From the NCBI RefSeq assembly GCF_001547755.1, contig NZ_AP013042.1:1405435-1469434 (forward strand): DNA of 64,000 nucleotides, read 5' to 3'. Origin of the DNA: an endosymbiont of Bathymodiolus septemdierum str. Myojin knoll (GTDB lineage: Bacteria; Pseudomonadota; Gammaproteobacteria; PS1; Pseudothioglobaceae). Positions within the stretch are counted from its first letter, which is position 1. Each line of letters opens with the position of its first letter. The position numbers and the translations under genes are program-made. Under the pieces are notes generated by a model. It worked only from the letters and a program-made list of their open reading frames with translations. It did not search any database and was not told where the DNA came from. Of this stretch, positions 40,266 through 49,673 are shown piece by piece.

Positions 40266-42596
40266 ATGTCAAAAAATTTAGTCATCGTTGAGTCCCCTGC
40301 CAAAGCCAAAACCATTGAGAAATTTTTAGGCAAAGACTATATCGTCAAATCTAGCATTGGTCACATCCGTGATATGCCAAAAAAAGACATGGGCATTGAT
40401 ATTGAAAACAACTTTGAACCCACCTACGAAATCACCGCTGACAAGAAAAAAGTCGTCGCCGACCTAAGAAAATCCGTCAAAATCTCTGAAAAAGTCTATC
40501 TCGCAACGGATGAGGACCGCGAAGGGGAGGCCATCGCTTGGCACCTGCTCAAAGCACTTAATCTACCAGACGACACCCCAAGAATTGTTTTCCACGAAAT
40601 CACCAAAGGGGCAATCACCAACGCCATCACTCAACCCAGAGTGGTGGACCAAAATATCGTTGATGCCCAGCAAGCCCGTCGTATTATTGACCGCTTGGTC
40701 GGTTTTGAAATCTCCCCAGTCCTCTGGCGTAAGGTTTCGGGTGCGCGTTCCGCAGGTCGAGTACAGTCACCAGTGATGCGCCTGGTGGTGGAAAGAGAAA
40801 GAGAAATTACCGACCACACCGCTAAAAATACTTATAAAGTCAAAGCAGAATTGGTCAATACTGCGGGTGAAGTTATTGAAGTTAAAATCGGCAAAGATTT
40901 TGCCAACAAAGCGGAAGCGTTGGCTTTTTCCACTGCACTTTTAAGCAGTGATTTAAGCGTTGCTTCAATTGAGAAAAAGCCATCAAAACGCTCTCCAAAA
41001 TCGCCTTTTATCACTTCAACCCTACAACAAGAAGCCTCACAAAAATTAGGCTTCTCCGTCAAGCAAACAATGACCCTCGCACAAAACCTCTACCGCGAAG
41101 GTGCCATTACTTATATGAGAACCGATTCATTCACTCTCTCAGAAGAGGCTATTTCTGCCGCGGAAAAAGTCATTAAACAAGAATTTGGTGAGCAATATCA
41201 TCAAACCAGACGCTATAAAACCAAGGATGCTGGCGCCCAAGAAGCACACGAAGCCATTCGCCCAACCGACTTAACCAAACCAAGTATTTTCGGCATCGAA
41301 GACCAAGCGGCAAAACTCTACAGCCTAATCTACAAACGCACCTTAGCATCGCAAATGAGTGACGCACAATTAGAAAGAACGCAAATAAAAATCAACATTA
41401 CAGGTCGTGATGAGCAATTTTTAGCCAATGGCGAAGTATTGGTTTTCCCAGGTTTCTTACGCGTTTACGACTACCTGTCGTCAGAAGATAAACTTTTACC
41501 CAGCCTTGTCCAAGGCGACGCCTTAACCTTAACAAGTTTCGCCGCTAGAGAAAGTTTCTCAAAAGCAAAACCTCGCTACACCGAAGCCTCATTGGTGAAA
41601 AAAATCGAAGAAATGGGCATCGGCAGACCTTCAACTTTTGCCACCATGGTTTCCACCGTGCAAGAGCGAAATTATGTCACCAAAGAAACCCGAGAAGGCA
41701 CAGAACGCGAATTTCAACTGATTGAAATCATCGACAACAAAGTGGTCGAATCCACCTCTACAGAAACAACTGGAGCAGAAAAAAACAAGCTTTTCCCAAC
41801 CAGTGTCGCCTACCTACTCACCGACTTCTTAGTCAAATATTTTGACGACATCATTGACTACCAATTCACCGCAAAATTAGAAAGTAATTTTGACACTATT
41901 GCCACAAAAAATACCCCATGGCAAGGTGTAGTAAAGGACTTCTATACCCCTTTCCATAAAAAAATTGAAGGCGCCGAAAACATTTCCAGAGAAGAAGTCA
42001 GTGGCATGCGCGAACTCGGCACCGACCCAAAAAGTGGAAAACCCGTTAGCGTACGCTTCGGCAGATACGGTGCTTTCGCTCAAATCGGCCACAAAGACGA
42101 CGAAGACAAACCGCTTTTCGCCTCACTCCGTGGCTCACTAAACCTTGAAACCATTACCTTTGAAGAGGCGTTAGAACTCTTCAATATGCCACGCACCGTC
42201 GGCGAAACCAACGACTTCGGCACCATCAAAGCCAACTACGGTCGCTTCGGTCCCTACATCCAATACGGAAAAAAATATGTTTCCCTTAAAGAAACTACCC
42301 CCGAAGAAGTCACCCTAGAAGAAGCCTTGGTCCTGATCAAAGCCAAAGAAAAATTCGACGCCGAACGCATCATCAAAACCTTTGATAACGAAGAAATTCA
42401 AATTCTCAACGGTCGCTTCGGCCCCTACATCTGGAACGGCAAGAAAAAAGGCAAAGGTCAAAAAAACATCACCATCAAAAAAGTCTTCGGCGAAAAACTT
42501 CCCTCTGACTTAACCCTTGAAGAATGCAAAAAAGCCATCTCTAATAAACTCAAACCAAAAGCCAAACCTAAAAAGAAAAAAGCAATCAAGAAATAG
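40266..42596 (+). CDS. topA: DNA topoisomerase I without zinc fingers
   Basis: A 776-residue type IA topoisomerase that relaxes negative supercoils. The TOPRIM domain starts VESPAKAKTIEKFLGKDY and has the metal-binding DEDREGEAIAWH; the catalytic tyrosine is in ITYMRTDSF (about residue 282). Unlike E. coli TopA (865 residues), the C-terminal C4 zinc ribbons are missing: the tail has no CxxC pair. It carries repeats with GRFGPYIQYG and GRFGPYIWNG plus a Lys-rich end (KPKAKPKKKKAIKK). It lies 15 bp after smg. Confidence 0.97.
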   Translation: MSKNLVIVESPAKAKTIEKFLGKDYIVKSSIGHIRDMPKKDMGIDIENNFEPTYEITADKKKVVADLRKSVKISEKVYLATDEDREGEAIAWHLLKALNLPDDTPRIVFHEITKGAITNAITQPRVVDQNIVDAQQARRIIDRLVGFEISPVLWRKVSGARSAGRVQSPVMRLVVEREREITDHTAKNTYKVKAELVNTAGEVIEVKIGKDFANKAEALAFSTALLSSDLSVASIEKKPSKRSPKSPFITSTLQQEASQKLGFSVKQTMTLAQNLYREGAITYMRTDSFTLSEEAISAAEKVIKQEFGEQYHQTRRYKTKDAGAQEAHEAIRPTDLTKPSIFGIEDQAAKLYSLIYKRTLASQMSDAQLERTQIKINITGRDEQFLANGEVLVFPGFLRVYDYLSSEDKLLPSLVQGDALTLTSFAARESFSKAKPRYTEASLVKKIEEMGIGRPSTFATMVSTVQERNYVTKETREGTEREFQLIEIIDNKVVESTSTETTGAEKNKLFPTSVAYLLTDFLVKYFDDIIDYQFTAKLESNFDTIATKNTPWQGVVKDFYTPFHKKIEGAENISREEVSGMRELGTDPKSGKPVSVRFGRYGAFAQIGHKDDEDKPLFASLRGSLNLETITFEEALELFNMPRTVGETNDFGTIKANYGRFGPYIQYGKKYVSLKETTPEEVTLEEALVLIKAKEKFDAERIIKTFDNEEIQILNGRFGPYIWNGKKKGKGQKNITIKKVFGEKLPSDLTLEECKKAISNKLKPKAKPKKKKAIKK

Positions 42597-42619
42597 CGTA
42601 AATCATCTAAAATGGCTTT

Positions 42620-43801
42620 ATGGAAAAAATAGCCATCAATCCAAATCGTCTAGCCTGGTGTTGTGAAACGCTTGAGATAGATGTATCTCTACTATATAAA
42701 GATATCAGATTTGCAGAAAATACTATTGCTAACGCAATGAAAGGCAAAAAGTCTTTAACTATAAATCAATTGCAAAATATTGCAAAATATTTTAACCGCA
42801 GTTTGCTATTTTTTCTTGAACCTAAAGATGTCAACTATGAAAAGGTTTACTCTCCGCAATTTCGCACTATTAACAATCAAAAACCGCTACATTCTAGAAA
42901 GATAAACACGTTAATTGAGAATGTTGAGCAACATCGAAAAATCTATTTAAACTTATTAAATGAATTGGGCACGCCAATGACAGGTAGTTGGCATCCAGAA
43001 CAAATAAACTCTACTGATAGCACTAAACAAAGTGCCGATAATGCTAGAGAGTGGTTAGGCATTCGAGATAACCTTGATTTTAATGAGCTAAGGGCGCTAG
43101 TAGAAAGCAAAGGTATTATGGTATTTGTTAGTAATGGCTACTCTGGTAAATGGCAAATAGGTAAAGATAGTTCTGTACGTGGTTTTGCACTTTATTATGA
43201 AATACTACCAATTATTGTTATAAAAAAACAAATTAGCAAGGGCGCACAAGCCTTTACTTTGCTACATGAATTGGCACACTTATTATTGCATAAAGAAAGT
43301 ATACTAGATGAAAACAAAGATTTCTATACTTATAGTGGGAAAGAAAAACAGGCCAATGAATTTTCTAGTAACACTTTAATGCCCGATAATTCCATCAATA
43401 CAATTGATTTAAATAAATTACAAAATTTAGATATACACGAGTATGATGATTTTTTAGAGCCGTTTAAAAAGCGTTGGTGCGTTAGTGGTGATGCAATTCT
43501 ATATCGATTATTTAGAGACAATAAAATTACCAAAGTCCATTATCAGGCTTATAGGGATCTAAAAGAAAAACAAACCAAAGAAAAAAAGTTAAAAGAGGAA
43601 AGACAAAAACAACTAGGTACTTATAAACCACCGCCTAGAATGTATCGACATAGAGAGCCCGTCAATATTTTTGGTAGAGCCTATGTGGGAACTGTTTTAG
43701 ATGCTTTGCAAAATAAGCATATTACTTTAAGTAAGGCCAGTACGTATTTAGATAACCTCAAAATACGCACGCTTCATAAATTGGAGGGTGATTTTGTATA
43801 A
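42620..43801 (+). CDS. HTH-domain ImmA/IrrE-type zinc peptidase (probable antitoxin)
   Basis: A 393-residue protein. Residues 1-70 look like an Xre-type helix-turn-helix (AENTIANAMKGKKSLTINQL). Residues 140-280 are an ImmA/IrrE metallopeptidase domain with the zinc motif HELAH at 216-220. The last 100 residues are basic. Proteins of this plan (COG2856 with HTH) act as antitoxins or repressors that are cleaved or cleave a repressor, and are often paired with a PIN-like toxin. Here such a gene follows with an overlap of about 8-14 bases. The DNA is visibly more AT-rich than topA upstream. Confidence 0.85.
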   Translation: MEKIAINPNRLAWCCETLEIDVSLLYKDIRFAENTIANAMKGKKSLTINQLQNIAKYFNRSLLFFLEPKDVNYEKVYSPQFRTINNQKPLHSRKINTLIENVEQHRKIYLNLLNELGTPMTGSWHPEQINSTDSTKQSADNAREWLGIRDNLDFNELRALVESKGIMVFVSNGYSGKWQIGKDSSVRGFALYYEILPIIVIKKQISKGAQAFTLLHELAHLLLHKESILDENKDFYTYSGKEKQANEFSSNTLMPDNSINTIDLNKLQNLDIHEYDDFLEPFKKRWCVSGDAILYRLFRDNKITKVHYQAYRDLKEKQTKEKKLKEERQKQLGTYKPPPRMYRHREPVNIFGRAYVGTVLDALQNKHITLSKASTYLDNLKIRTLHKLEGDFV

Positions 43802-44282
43802 CTTTGATGCATCGGCTATTGTTGACCTGTGGGACAATTACCCTTTCAACAACGAGGTGTTTAAACCTTTATGGGGTAAATTTGTAGAGAACATTGAGAA
43901 AAAAGTGTTTGTTATATCTGACATTGCCCTTAACGAAACAAAATCTAAAATAGACTCAAATATTTTTAATGGTTTGGTGTGTGACATCAAAATTTATAAA
44001 AAAGAAGTTCGTGACTTGACAGTGGCTCAAAGTATTAAATTATCGATAGAAATAGAGGGTGATAATTACGGCGAAGGTGTAGGTGAAAACGATATTTTTA
44101 TTGTTGCCATCAGTAAAAGAATTGATGCAATTTTAGTCACTAATGAAAATAGGCAGCCTTCGTTACCACAAATAAAATCAAAATATAAAATGCCTGCAGT
44201 TTGTGGATTGCAGGAAGTGAGCGTTAAAAGTATTAACCTGACTGAATTATTGCATGAGTCACCTTTGTGGCAATGTCCTTAA
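43794..44282 (+). CDS. PIN-like protein of the DUF4411 type (probable toxin)
   Basis: A protein of about 162 residues. The N-terminal YNFDASAIVDLWD, the central ALNETKS and the GENDIFIVAISKR and LVTNENRQPS blocks give the spaced acidic residues of a PIN-fold RNase, in the order seen in DUF4411 proteins. I use TTG at 43794 because GGAGG lies six bases upstream; GTG at 43788 is the alternative. It overlaps the preceding HTH-peptidase gene, and the pair fits a toxin-antitoxin unit. The RNase activity is inferred. Confidence 0.75.
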   Translation: MYNFDASAIVDLWDNYPFNNEVFKPLWGKFVENIEKKVFVISDIALNETKSKIDSNIFNGLVCDIKIYKKEVRDLTVAQSIKLSIEIEGDNYGEGVGENDIFIVAISKRIDAILVTNENRQPSLPQIKSKYKMPAVCGLQEVSVKSINLTELLHESPLWQCP

Positions 44283-44304
44283 TTGACCAATTTAAAACAA
44301 TACC

Positions 44305-45042
44305 ATGCAAATTTTAAAACAACATTGGGAAAACACTTTAATTGACTTAGTTAAAAGTGCGAATGAGAAAATCTATCTCTCATCTCCTTTTATTAAAGAA
44401 AAAGTTGCCCAAGTCATAGTTGACAATAAAAATGACAGGGTGGATTGCAGATTACTCACAAAATTTACTTTGCCAAATATGCGTGGAGGTGGGCTTGATT
44501 TAGGTGCGGTAAAAGCATTTAAAGATAACGATTTTTCATTAAAAAATATAGACAACCTACATGCAAAGATTTTTATTTTTGACAACAAAGCAATTATTAC
44601 TTCTGCAAATTTAACCAATGGCGGACTGCATAATAATCTTGAATATGGTATTTTGCTAGAAAATGAAACAAAGATAGAGAAAGACTTTCTAAATTATTAC
44701 AACAATAAAGACTACCAGCAGATAGAAAACAAACACCTTTTAAAGGTGCAAGCGTTATTAGGTAAACTGCCTAAAATACAAAGATCTAAAAATCTGAATG
44801 GGGGTGTTCAAATTTTTGCCAAGGAATTGAATGAGAAGTTATCAACTGGCAATCAAAAAGTATTTGATGGTATTGAGAAAATAGGTCTAGAAATATTTAC
44901 CACGCAAGATATTTATCAATTTAAAGATCAGTTTTCAGGCAAAACGCCTGAAAATACAATTAGGCGAAATCTACAAGAATTAAGAAATATTGGATTGTTA
45001 GAATTTGTTGAAAAAGGTGTTTATAAAAAATTATGGGAGTAA
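44305..45042 (+). CDS. phospholipase D-like nuclease with C-terminal winged helix
   Basis: A 245-residue protein with one HKD-type motif: HAKIFIFD followed by TSANLTNGG (about residues 84-107), as in PLD-superfamily nucleases that dimerise to form one active site. Residues 180-245 look like a winged-helix DNA-binding domain (NTIRRNLQELRNIGLLEFVE). There is no signal peptide, so it is likely cytoplasmic and to act on DNA. It follows the PIN-like gene by 22 bp and ends the accessory patch. A defence or restriction role is possible but unproven. Confidence 0.78.
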   Translation: MQILKQHWENTLIDLVKSANEKIYLSSPFIKEKVAQVIVDNKNDRVDCRLLTKFTLPNMRGGGLDLGAVKAFKDNDFSLKNIDNLHAKIFIFDNKAIITSANLTNGGLHNNLEYGILLENETKIEKDFLNYYNNKDYQQIENKHLLKVQALLGKLPKIQRSKNLNGGVQIFAKELNEKLSTGNQKVFDGIEKIGLEIFTTQDIYQFKDQFSGKTPENTIRRNLQELRNIGLLEFVEKGVYKKLWE

Positions 45043-45204
45043 TGGTAACATAATGCTAACTAGACTTGTGAAAGTAGGTGCTCAATCAATAGAATAGGTC
45101 GATAATCACATCTATCTAATACTAAAAGAATTACAGGGTAGCTTGACATAAAAACAAACTTTGCAAGTGTAAAATATCTAACTTTCTACACAATAAAAAA
45201 AAAC

Positions 45205-45387
45205 ATGTTATTAATCAGCGAAGTAATGATTGCAAACCCAGCGTTGGACTCTTTTGAAGACTTGGTGGTGGTGTTAAAGACGATTGCCAATGAGTCGGAT
45301 GAGCGATTTTTTCAGATGGATGTGAAGCCAGATTATGGGGACACACCTGAGAATTGGGAGGACCGCCTGGAAGCGGCCTTTTATTAG
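45205..45387 (+). CDS. small unrecognised protein
   Basis: A 60-residue frame, acidic towards its C-terminus (DVKPDYGDTPENWEDRLEAAF). I do not recognise it. It is supported by position: its stop lies 11 bases before the start of the next, clearly coding gene, whose strong ribosome binding site overlaps its end. The first ATG has no Shine-Dalgarno; a second in-frame ATG is seven codons on. The 162-bp gap before it (45043-45204) holds a TTGACA but no well-spaced -10 box. Confidence 0.55.
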   Translation: MLLISEVMIANPALDSFEDLVVVLKTIANESDERFFQMDVKPDYGDTPENWEDRLEAAFY

Positions 45388-45398
45388 GAGGAAACAAA

Positions 45399-46127
45399 AT
45401 GGGATTTAAATATTTGAACAAAGGCGAGGATATTTTCGACGGCGATGACGGCGAGGATGTTTATGCGAATGAAGCGCAGTTGACGGCGAGACTGGAATAT
45501 TTTGAAGAACAGATTGCACAGATGAATGAAAGCACGCCTACTGAAGAACGCATTAAAGCGTTGTTGGAGATTGGGCGGATTCAGGTTGAACGCTATAAGG
45601 GTGCAGATGCTTGGGAGAAGGCCTGGACAGCATTTATGCTGGCACAGGATGACGAATTATGGGAATTGGCAGTTGAGGCTTGCGATGTGATGTTTTTGTC
45701 AGAAGGTCCAGATGCACTGGTAGCACTTGGGCATGCGTTGTGGCTGGGGATTACTTTTCCAATTGACCCTGAAATTACGGTAGCAATGTTACAGCACTTA
45801 GTGGAGGAGTCCCCCGAGGAGGCAGATACGCGTGCGGTAGCGGCGACGGTGGCACATTATGTGACTTCGATGCGTTGTGGTCCGGATGATGATTTGACTT
45901 TTTTCACTTCGCAGATGCTTGCCAGTGTGGCGGATAAGCACTCGCATGTGACTGACCAAACGACTTTTGATATGTGGCATCGGACGCTGCAACTGGATAA
46001 GCCAGAGGTGTTCTTGCCGAAACTTTCAGGAGCAATTGACCAATTGGTTGAAGACAAATGGTGGATCGATAGGGATGCCATTAGAGCGAAATTAGAGGCT
46101 GAAAATCCAAATGACAATGAGGATTAA
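45399..46127 (+). CDS. unrecognised acidic helical protein
   Basis: A 242-residue, strongly acidic soluble protein with no signal peptide. I start it at the ATG at 45399 (MGFKYLNKGEDIFDG), preceded by TAGGAGGA; a longer frame upstream begins with a low-complexity Gly/Pro stretch. After an Asp-rich head (10-20), the rest is predicted helical with Ala/Glu/Leu patterning and paired tryptophans (DAWEKAWTAFMLAQDDELWE), which could be TPR-like repeats. I do not recognise the family. It overlaps trpF by about 17 bases, so it is cotranscribed with the trp genes. The DNA looks less AT-rich than the accessory genes just upstream. Confidence 0.75.
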   Translation: MGFKYLNKGEDIFDGDDGEDVYANEAQLTARLEYFEEQIAQMNESTPTEERIKALLEIGRIQVERYKGADAWEKAWTAFMLAQDDELWELAVEACDVMFLSEGPDALVALGHALWLGITFPIDPEITVAMLQHLVEESPEEADTRAVAATVAHYVTSMRCGPDDDLTFFTSQMLASVADKHSHVTDQTTFDMWHRTLQLDKPEVFLPKLSGAIDQLVEDKWWIDRDAIRAKLEAENPNDNED

Positions 46128-46725
46128 AATTTGTGGTTTTACCAACGCGCAGAATGCAAGAGAGGCATCTCTGCTAGGGATAGATGCAATTGGTCTGGTG
46201 TTTTATGATAAATCGCCCCGTTTTGTAGAGGTGGAAAAGGCATTGGAAATTGTCAATGCTTTGCCGCCATTTGTTAATCGCGTGGGGTTGTTTGTGAATG
46301 CAAATTCCAGTTTTATTGATGAGGTGTTATGCGAGGTGCCATTAGATACTTTACAATTTCACGGCGATGAGTCACCAACAGAATGTAGTCAGTATGGCAT
46401 ACCTTTTATTAAGGCGTTGCGGGTAACGACAGAAATGGATATCAATAAAATGGCGAGCGATTATCATCAAGCCAGTGGCTTATTATTAGATGCTTTTCAC
46501 AAAGGGGAATATGGTGGCACGGGCAAAAAATTTGACTGGGGATTGGCAAAAATAGAGGCTGATTTACCGATTATTTTGGCGGGCGGTTTAAATCCTGAGA
46601 CGGTTAATGATGCGATTAAACAAGTAAATCCTTATGCTGTAGATGTATCAAGTGGTGTGGAAAGCATAAAGGGCATAAAAGATATTAACAAAATTAAACA
46701 TTTTATTCAACAAGCAAACCTATGA
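46111..46725 (+). CDS. trpF: phosphoribosylanthranilate isomerase
   Basis: A 204-residue TIM-barrel enzyme of tryptophan synthesis. [13 protein letters not shown] contains the catalytic cysteine, QFHGDESP is the second conserved loop, and [11 protein letters not shown] and [10 protein letters not shown] bind phosphate. Two ATGs, at 46111 and 46117, are possible. Its end overlaps the trpB start by four bases (ATGA). Confidence 0.96.
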   Translation: MTMRIKICGFTNAQNAREASLLGIDAIGLVFYDKSPRFVEVEKALEIVNALPPFVNRVGLFVNANSSFIDEVLCEVPLDTLQFHGDESPTECSQYGIPFIKALRVTTEMDINKMASDYHQASGLLLDAFHKGEYGGTGKKFDWGLAKIEADLPIILAGGLNPETVNDAIKQVNPYAVDVSSGVESIKGIKDINKIKHFIQQANL

Positions 46726-47927
46726 GTAACTACAACTTACCCGATGATAAGGGTCATTTCGAACAATTTGGCGGTGTTTTTATTGCAGAAACACTGATGA
46801 CTGCGGTTTCTGAATTAAAAGAAGCGTATGAAAAATATAAAGATGATGCCGATTTTTTAACCGAATTTAAAGACGATTTGAAGCATTATGTCGGGCGTGA
46901 AACGCCACTTTATCACGCAAAAAATCTCAGTGAAAAACTCGGCGGTGCGCAGATTTATTTAAAACGCGAAGACCTCAATCACACGGGTGCACATAAGGTT
47001 AATAACACCATTGGTCAGATGTTGTTGGCAAAACGAATGGGCAAAACGCGTATTATTGCAGAAACTGGTGCAGGGCAGCACGGCGTGGCAACGGCAACAG
47101 TGGCGGCGCGTTTAGGCTTAGAGTGTGTCATTTATATGGGTGAAGTTGATGTGGCGCGGCAGGCGTTAAATGTATTTCGGATGAAATTATTAGGGGCAAC
47201 GGTTGTGCCAGTAACTTCGGGCTCGAAGACACTAAAAGATGCATTGAATGAAGCGATGCGGGACTGGGTAACGAATATTGACGATACTTTTTATATCATC
47301 GGCACCGTGGCAGGTCCGCACCCTTATCCGATGATGGTGCGTGATTTTCAAAGTATTATCGGCAAAGAAGCTAAAGTGCAATTTGCACAGCAAGTTGGCG
47401 GGTTGCCTGATGCGTTGGTAGCTTGTGTGGGTGGTGGCTCGAATGCAATTGGCTTGTTCCACGAATTCATTGACGACAAATCTGTTGAAATTTACGGCGT
47501 TGAAGCAGCAGGTCATGGGCTTGAAAAAGGACCAACTGCACACGCAGCACCGCTTTGTGCTGGTAATATCGGTGTCTTACATGGCAATCGTACCTATTTA
47601 ATGGAAGATAAAAATGGGCAGATTATTGAAGGTCACTCAATTAGTGCGGGCTTGGATTATCCAGGTGTTGGCCCTGAACACGCCTACTTAAAAGACAGTG
47701 GTCGTGCACAATATGTGGCGATTACCGATAAAGAAGCTTTAGATGCATTCCACACCCTCACAAGGGTTGAAGGTATTTTGCCAGCACTGGAATCCTCACA
47801 TGCTGTTGCTTACGGCATCAAACTTGCCCAGGAATGGAACAAGGATAAACATATTGTTATAAACCTATCAGGGCGTGGCGACAAGGATATTCATACAATT
47901 GCTGAGATTGAAGGTATAGAGTTTTAG
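46722..47927 (+). CDS. trpB: tryptophan synthase beta chain
   Basis: A 401-residue PLP enzyme that joins indole and serine. The PLP lysine is in [14 protein letters not shown] (about residue 90), and the phosphate loop is [22 protein letters not shown] and ESSHAVAYG are also conserved. Its partner trpA lies 4.7 kb downstream rather than adjacent. Its stop overlaps that of the convergent glmU by four bases. Confidence 0.98.
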   Translation: MSNYNLPDDKGHFEQFGGVFIAETLMTAVSELKEAYEKYKDDADFLTEFKDDLKHYVGRETPLYHAKNLSEKLGGAQIYLKREDLNHTGAHKVNNTIGQMLLAKRMGKTRIIAETGAGQHGVATATVAARLGLECVIYMGEVDVARQALNVFRMKLLGATVVPVTSGSKTLKDALNEAMRDWVTNIDDTFYIIGTVAGPHPYPMMVRDFQSIIGKEAKVQFAQQVGGLPDALVACVGGGSNAIGLFHEFIDDKSVEIYGVEAAGHGLEKGPTAHAAPLCAGNIGVLHGNRTYLMEDKNGQIIEGHSISAGLDYPGVGPEHAYLKDSGRAQYVAITDKEALDAFHTLTRVEGILPALESSHAVAYGIKLAQEWNKDKHIVINLSGRGDKDIHTIAEIEGIEF

Positions 47928-49285
47928 TTTTTTTTAATCGGTTTATTCCAGTTTTTTAGACTTATTTGTTTGGAACGGCTGAGTGTTAATCGCCCTTCTG
48001 GACTATCTTTGGTAATGGTTGATCCGGCGCCAATAGTGGCATTTTTACCAAGAGTGACAGGCGCAATGAGTTGCGAATCTGAACCGACGAACACGCCATC
48101 TCCGATAATGGTTTGGTGTTTGTTAACGCCATCGTAATTGCAGGTAATAACGCCAGCACCGATGTTGACAGCCCTGCCCATTGTGGTATCGCCAATATAA
48201 CTGAGGTGTGAGACTTTTGAACCTTTGCCGATGGTGGATTTTTTTACTTCAACAAAATTGCCGATTTTGGCATCTTCACCGATGTTAGAATCTGGACGAA
48301 TGCGAGCAAACGGACCAATGGAGGCGCCATCTCCGATAATGGCATCTTCGATGATTGAATTTGGCAAAATAGCGACATTATTTCCAATTTTAGCGTTTTT
48401 TAGGATGCAATTCGATGCAATTAGCGTATTATCGCCTAAAGACACATCACCTTTAATTAAGACATTAACATCAATTTCACAATCTTGCCCAAAACTGAGT
48501 GTGCCACGACAATCAAAACGCAACGGGTCTTTTAATGTTAAACCATTTTGCATAAATTTAGTGGCTTGGTTTTTTTGAAAAACGCGCTCTAACTCTGCTA
48601 ATTGCACTTTGTCATTCACGCCTGCTACCTCAAATTCATTATCAGCAATAACAGAGGCAATGATTTTTCCATCTGCAACTGCCATTGCAATAATATCGGT
48701 TAAATAAAGTTCGCCTTGGGCGTTATTTGTGTCTAATTTGTCTAAATAGACCTTCAATAAGCCACTATTGACCGCCATAATACCTGTATTTACCTCAGAA
48801 ATGGCAATCTGCTCTATATTTGCGTCTTTTTGTTCGATAATGGCTTGAATTTTTCCATTTTTACGCAAAATTCTCCCATATCCTGTTGGATTATCCAAAA
48901 TAACGGACAATAATGCCACGCCCTGCTTTTCCGCTTGGGCGATTAATTTTTTCAGTGTAGATTGCTCAATCAAAGGCACATCGCCATATAAAATCAAAGA
49001 AATGGAGTCGTTGTTAATCTGTGGCATCGCCTGGACAACGGCGTGCCCTGTGCCTAATTGTTCAACTTGTTGCACCCATTTAATGCTATCGTCATTGATT
49101 GCCTGTTGTACTTGTTCACCACCGAAGCCATAAACAACAAAGACTTGCGAACAAAGTTGCTGCGCTTGAATCAGTACATGTTGAAGCAGGGTTTTATCTG
49201 ATAAGGCTTGTAACACCTTTGGCTTGGTAGAGTTCATACGGGCGCCTTTACCGGCAGCGAGAATAATTGCGTTTATTTTGTTCAT
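47924..49285 (-). CDS. glmU: bifunctional GlmU, N-acetylglucosamine-1-phosphate uridyltransferase
   Basis: A 453-residue enzyme making UDP-GlcNAc for peptidoglycan and LPS. The N-terminal uridyltransferase has [18 protein letters not shown] and LYGDVPLI; the C-terminal half (about 250-450) is a left-handed beta helix of hexapeptide repeats with the acetyltransferase block [16 protein letters not shown] use the ATG at 49285 (MNKINAI), three codons after the first ATG. It sits alone on the minus strand inside the split trp cluster. Confidence 0.97.
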   Translation of the reverse strand: MNKINAIILAAGKGARMNSTKPKVLQALSDKTLLQHVLIQAQQLCSQVFVVYGFGGEQVQQAINDDSIKWVQQVEQLGTGHAVVQAMPQINNDSISLILYGDVPLIEQSTLKKLIAQAEKQGVALLSVILDNPTGYGRILRKNGKIQAIIEQKDANIEQIAISEVNTGIMAVNSGLLKVYLDKLDTNNAQGELYLTDIIAMAVADGKIIASVIADNEFEVAGVNDKVQLAELERVFQKNQATKFMQNGLTLKDPLRFDCRGTLSFGQDCEIDVNVLIKGDVSLGDNTLIASNCILKNAKIGNNVAILPNSIIEDAIIGDGASIGPFARIRPDSNIGEDAKIGNFVEVKKSTIGKGSKVSHLSYIGDTTMGRAVNIGAGVITCNYDGVNKHQTIIGDGVFVGSDSQLIAPVTLGKNATIGAGSTITKDSPEGRLTLSRSKQISLKNWNKPIKKN

Positions 49286-49307
49286 AACCTGCATTTTAGT
49301 ATATAAT
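49278..49307 (+). promoter_or_regulatory. candidate promoter of rpmE
   Basis: TTGTTC (49278-49283), an 18-bp spacer and a perfect TATAAT (49302-49307) lie 36 bases upstream of the rpmE ATG. The -35 box falls at the start codon of the divergent glmU. Confidence 0.5.
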
Positions 49308-49343
49308 TCTTTCTCTTTGAGATTTAACGAATAAATTAAGACT

Positions 49344-49556
49344 ATGCAAGCAGATATCCACCCAAATTATAATCCAGTAAAAGTCGTGTGTTCTTGTGGC
49401 AACACTTTTGAGTCGCGTTCAACCATCGGTAAAGAAGAGTTACACTTAGATGTATGCTCTTCTTGTCATCCTTTCTACACAGGTAAGCAAAAAATTATGG
49501 ACAGTGCAGGTCGGGTTGAGAAATTTAAATCTCGTTACGCTGCGTTCAAACGATAA
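49344..49556 (+). CDS. rpmE: 50S ribosomal protein L31 (zinc-binding form)
   Basis: A 70-residue L31 with the four-cysteine zinc site: CSCG near residue 17 and [10 protein letters not shown] near 37-40. HPFYTGKQK is the family signature. It is a C+ form, so there may be a zinc-free paralogue elsewhere. It is monocistronic, between its own promoter and a terminator. Confidence 0.97.
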   Translation: MQADIHPNYNPVKVVCSCGNTFESRSTIGKEELHLDVCSSCHPFYTGKQKIMDSAGRVEKFKSRYAAFKR

Positions 49557-49572
49557 ACAAGAAATTTTTGAT

Positions 49573-49602
49573 AAAAAAAGCCACATTTTTGTGGCTTTTT
49601 TT
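49573..49602 (+). terminator. rho-independent terminator after rpmE
   Basis: A GCCAC/GTGGC stem (49580-49584 with 49591-49595) with a six-base loop is flanked by seven A and followed by seven T, starting 16 bp after the rpmE stop. Confidence 0.85.
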
Positions 49603-49635
49603 ATGCCCGATTGCTGCTGAGTTTGGGTAAAAAAT

Positions 49636-49644
49636 TGTTATAAT
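49636..49644 (+). promoter_or_regulatory. candidate extended -10 promoter of hemE
   Basis: TG-T-TATAAT at 49636-49644 is a perfect extended -10 element, 30 bases upstream of the hemE ATG and just after the rpmE terminator. No clear -35 is present or needed. Confidence 0.55.
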
Positions 49645-49673
49645 TATCGCTCTTAATTTATTCTCTGTCAACT

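Noticed and set aside
45143..45175. TTGACA with TAAAAT as a promoter for the 45.2 kb genes
   Set aside because: The spacing is 21 bp, too long for sigma-70; no alternative -10 box fits.
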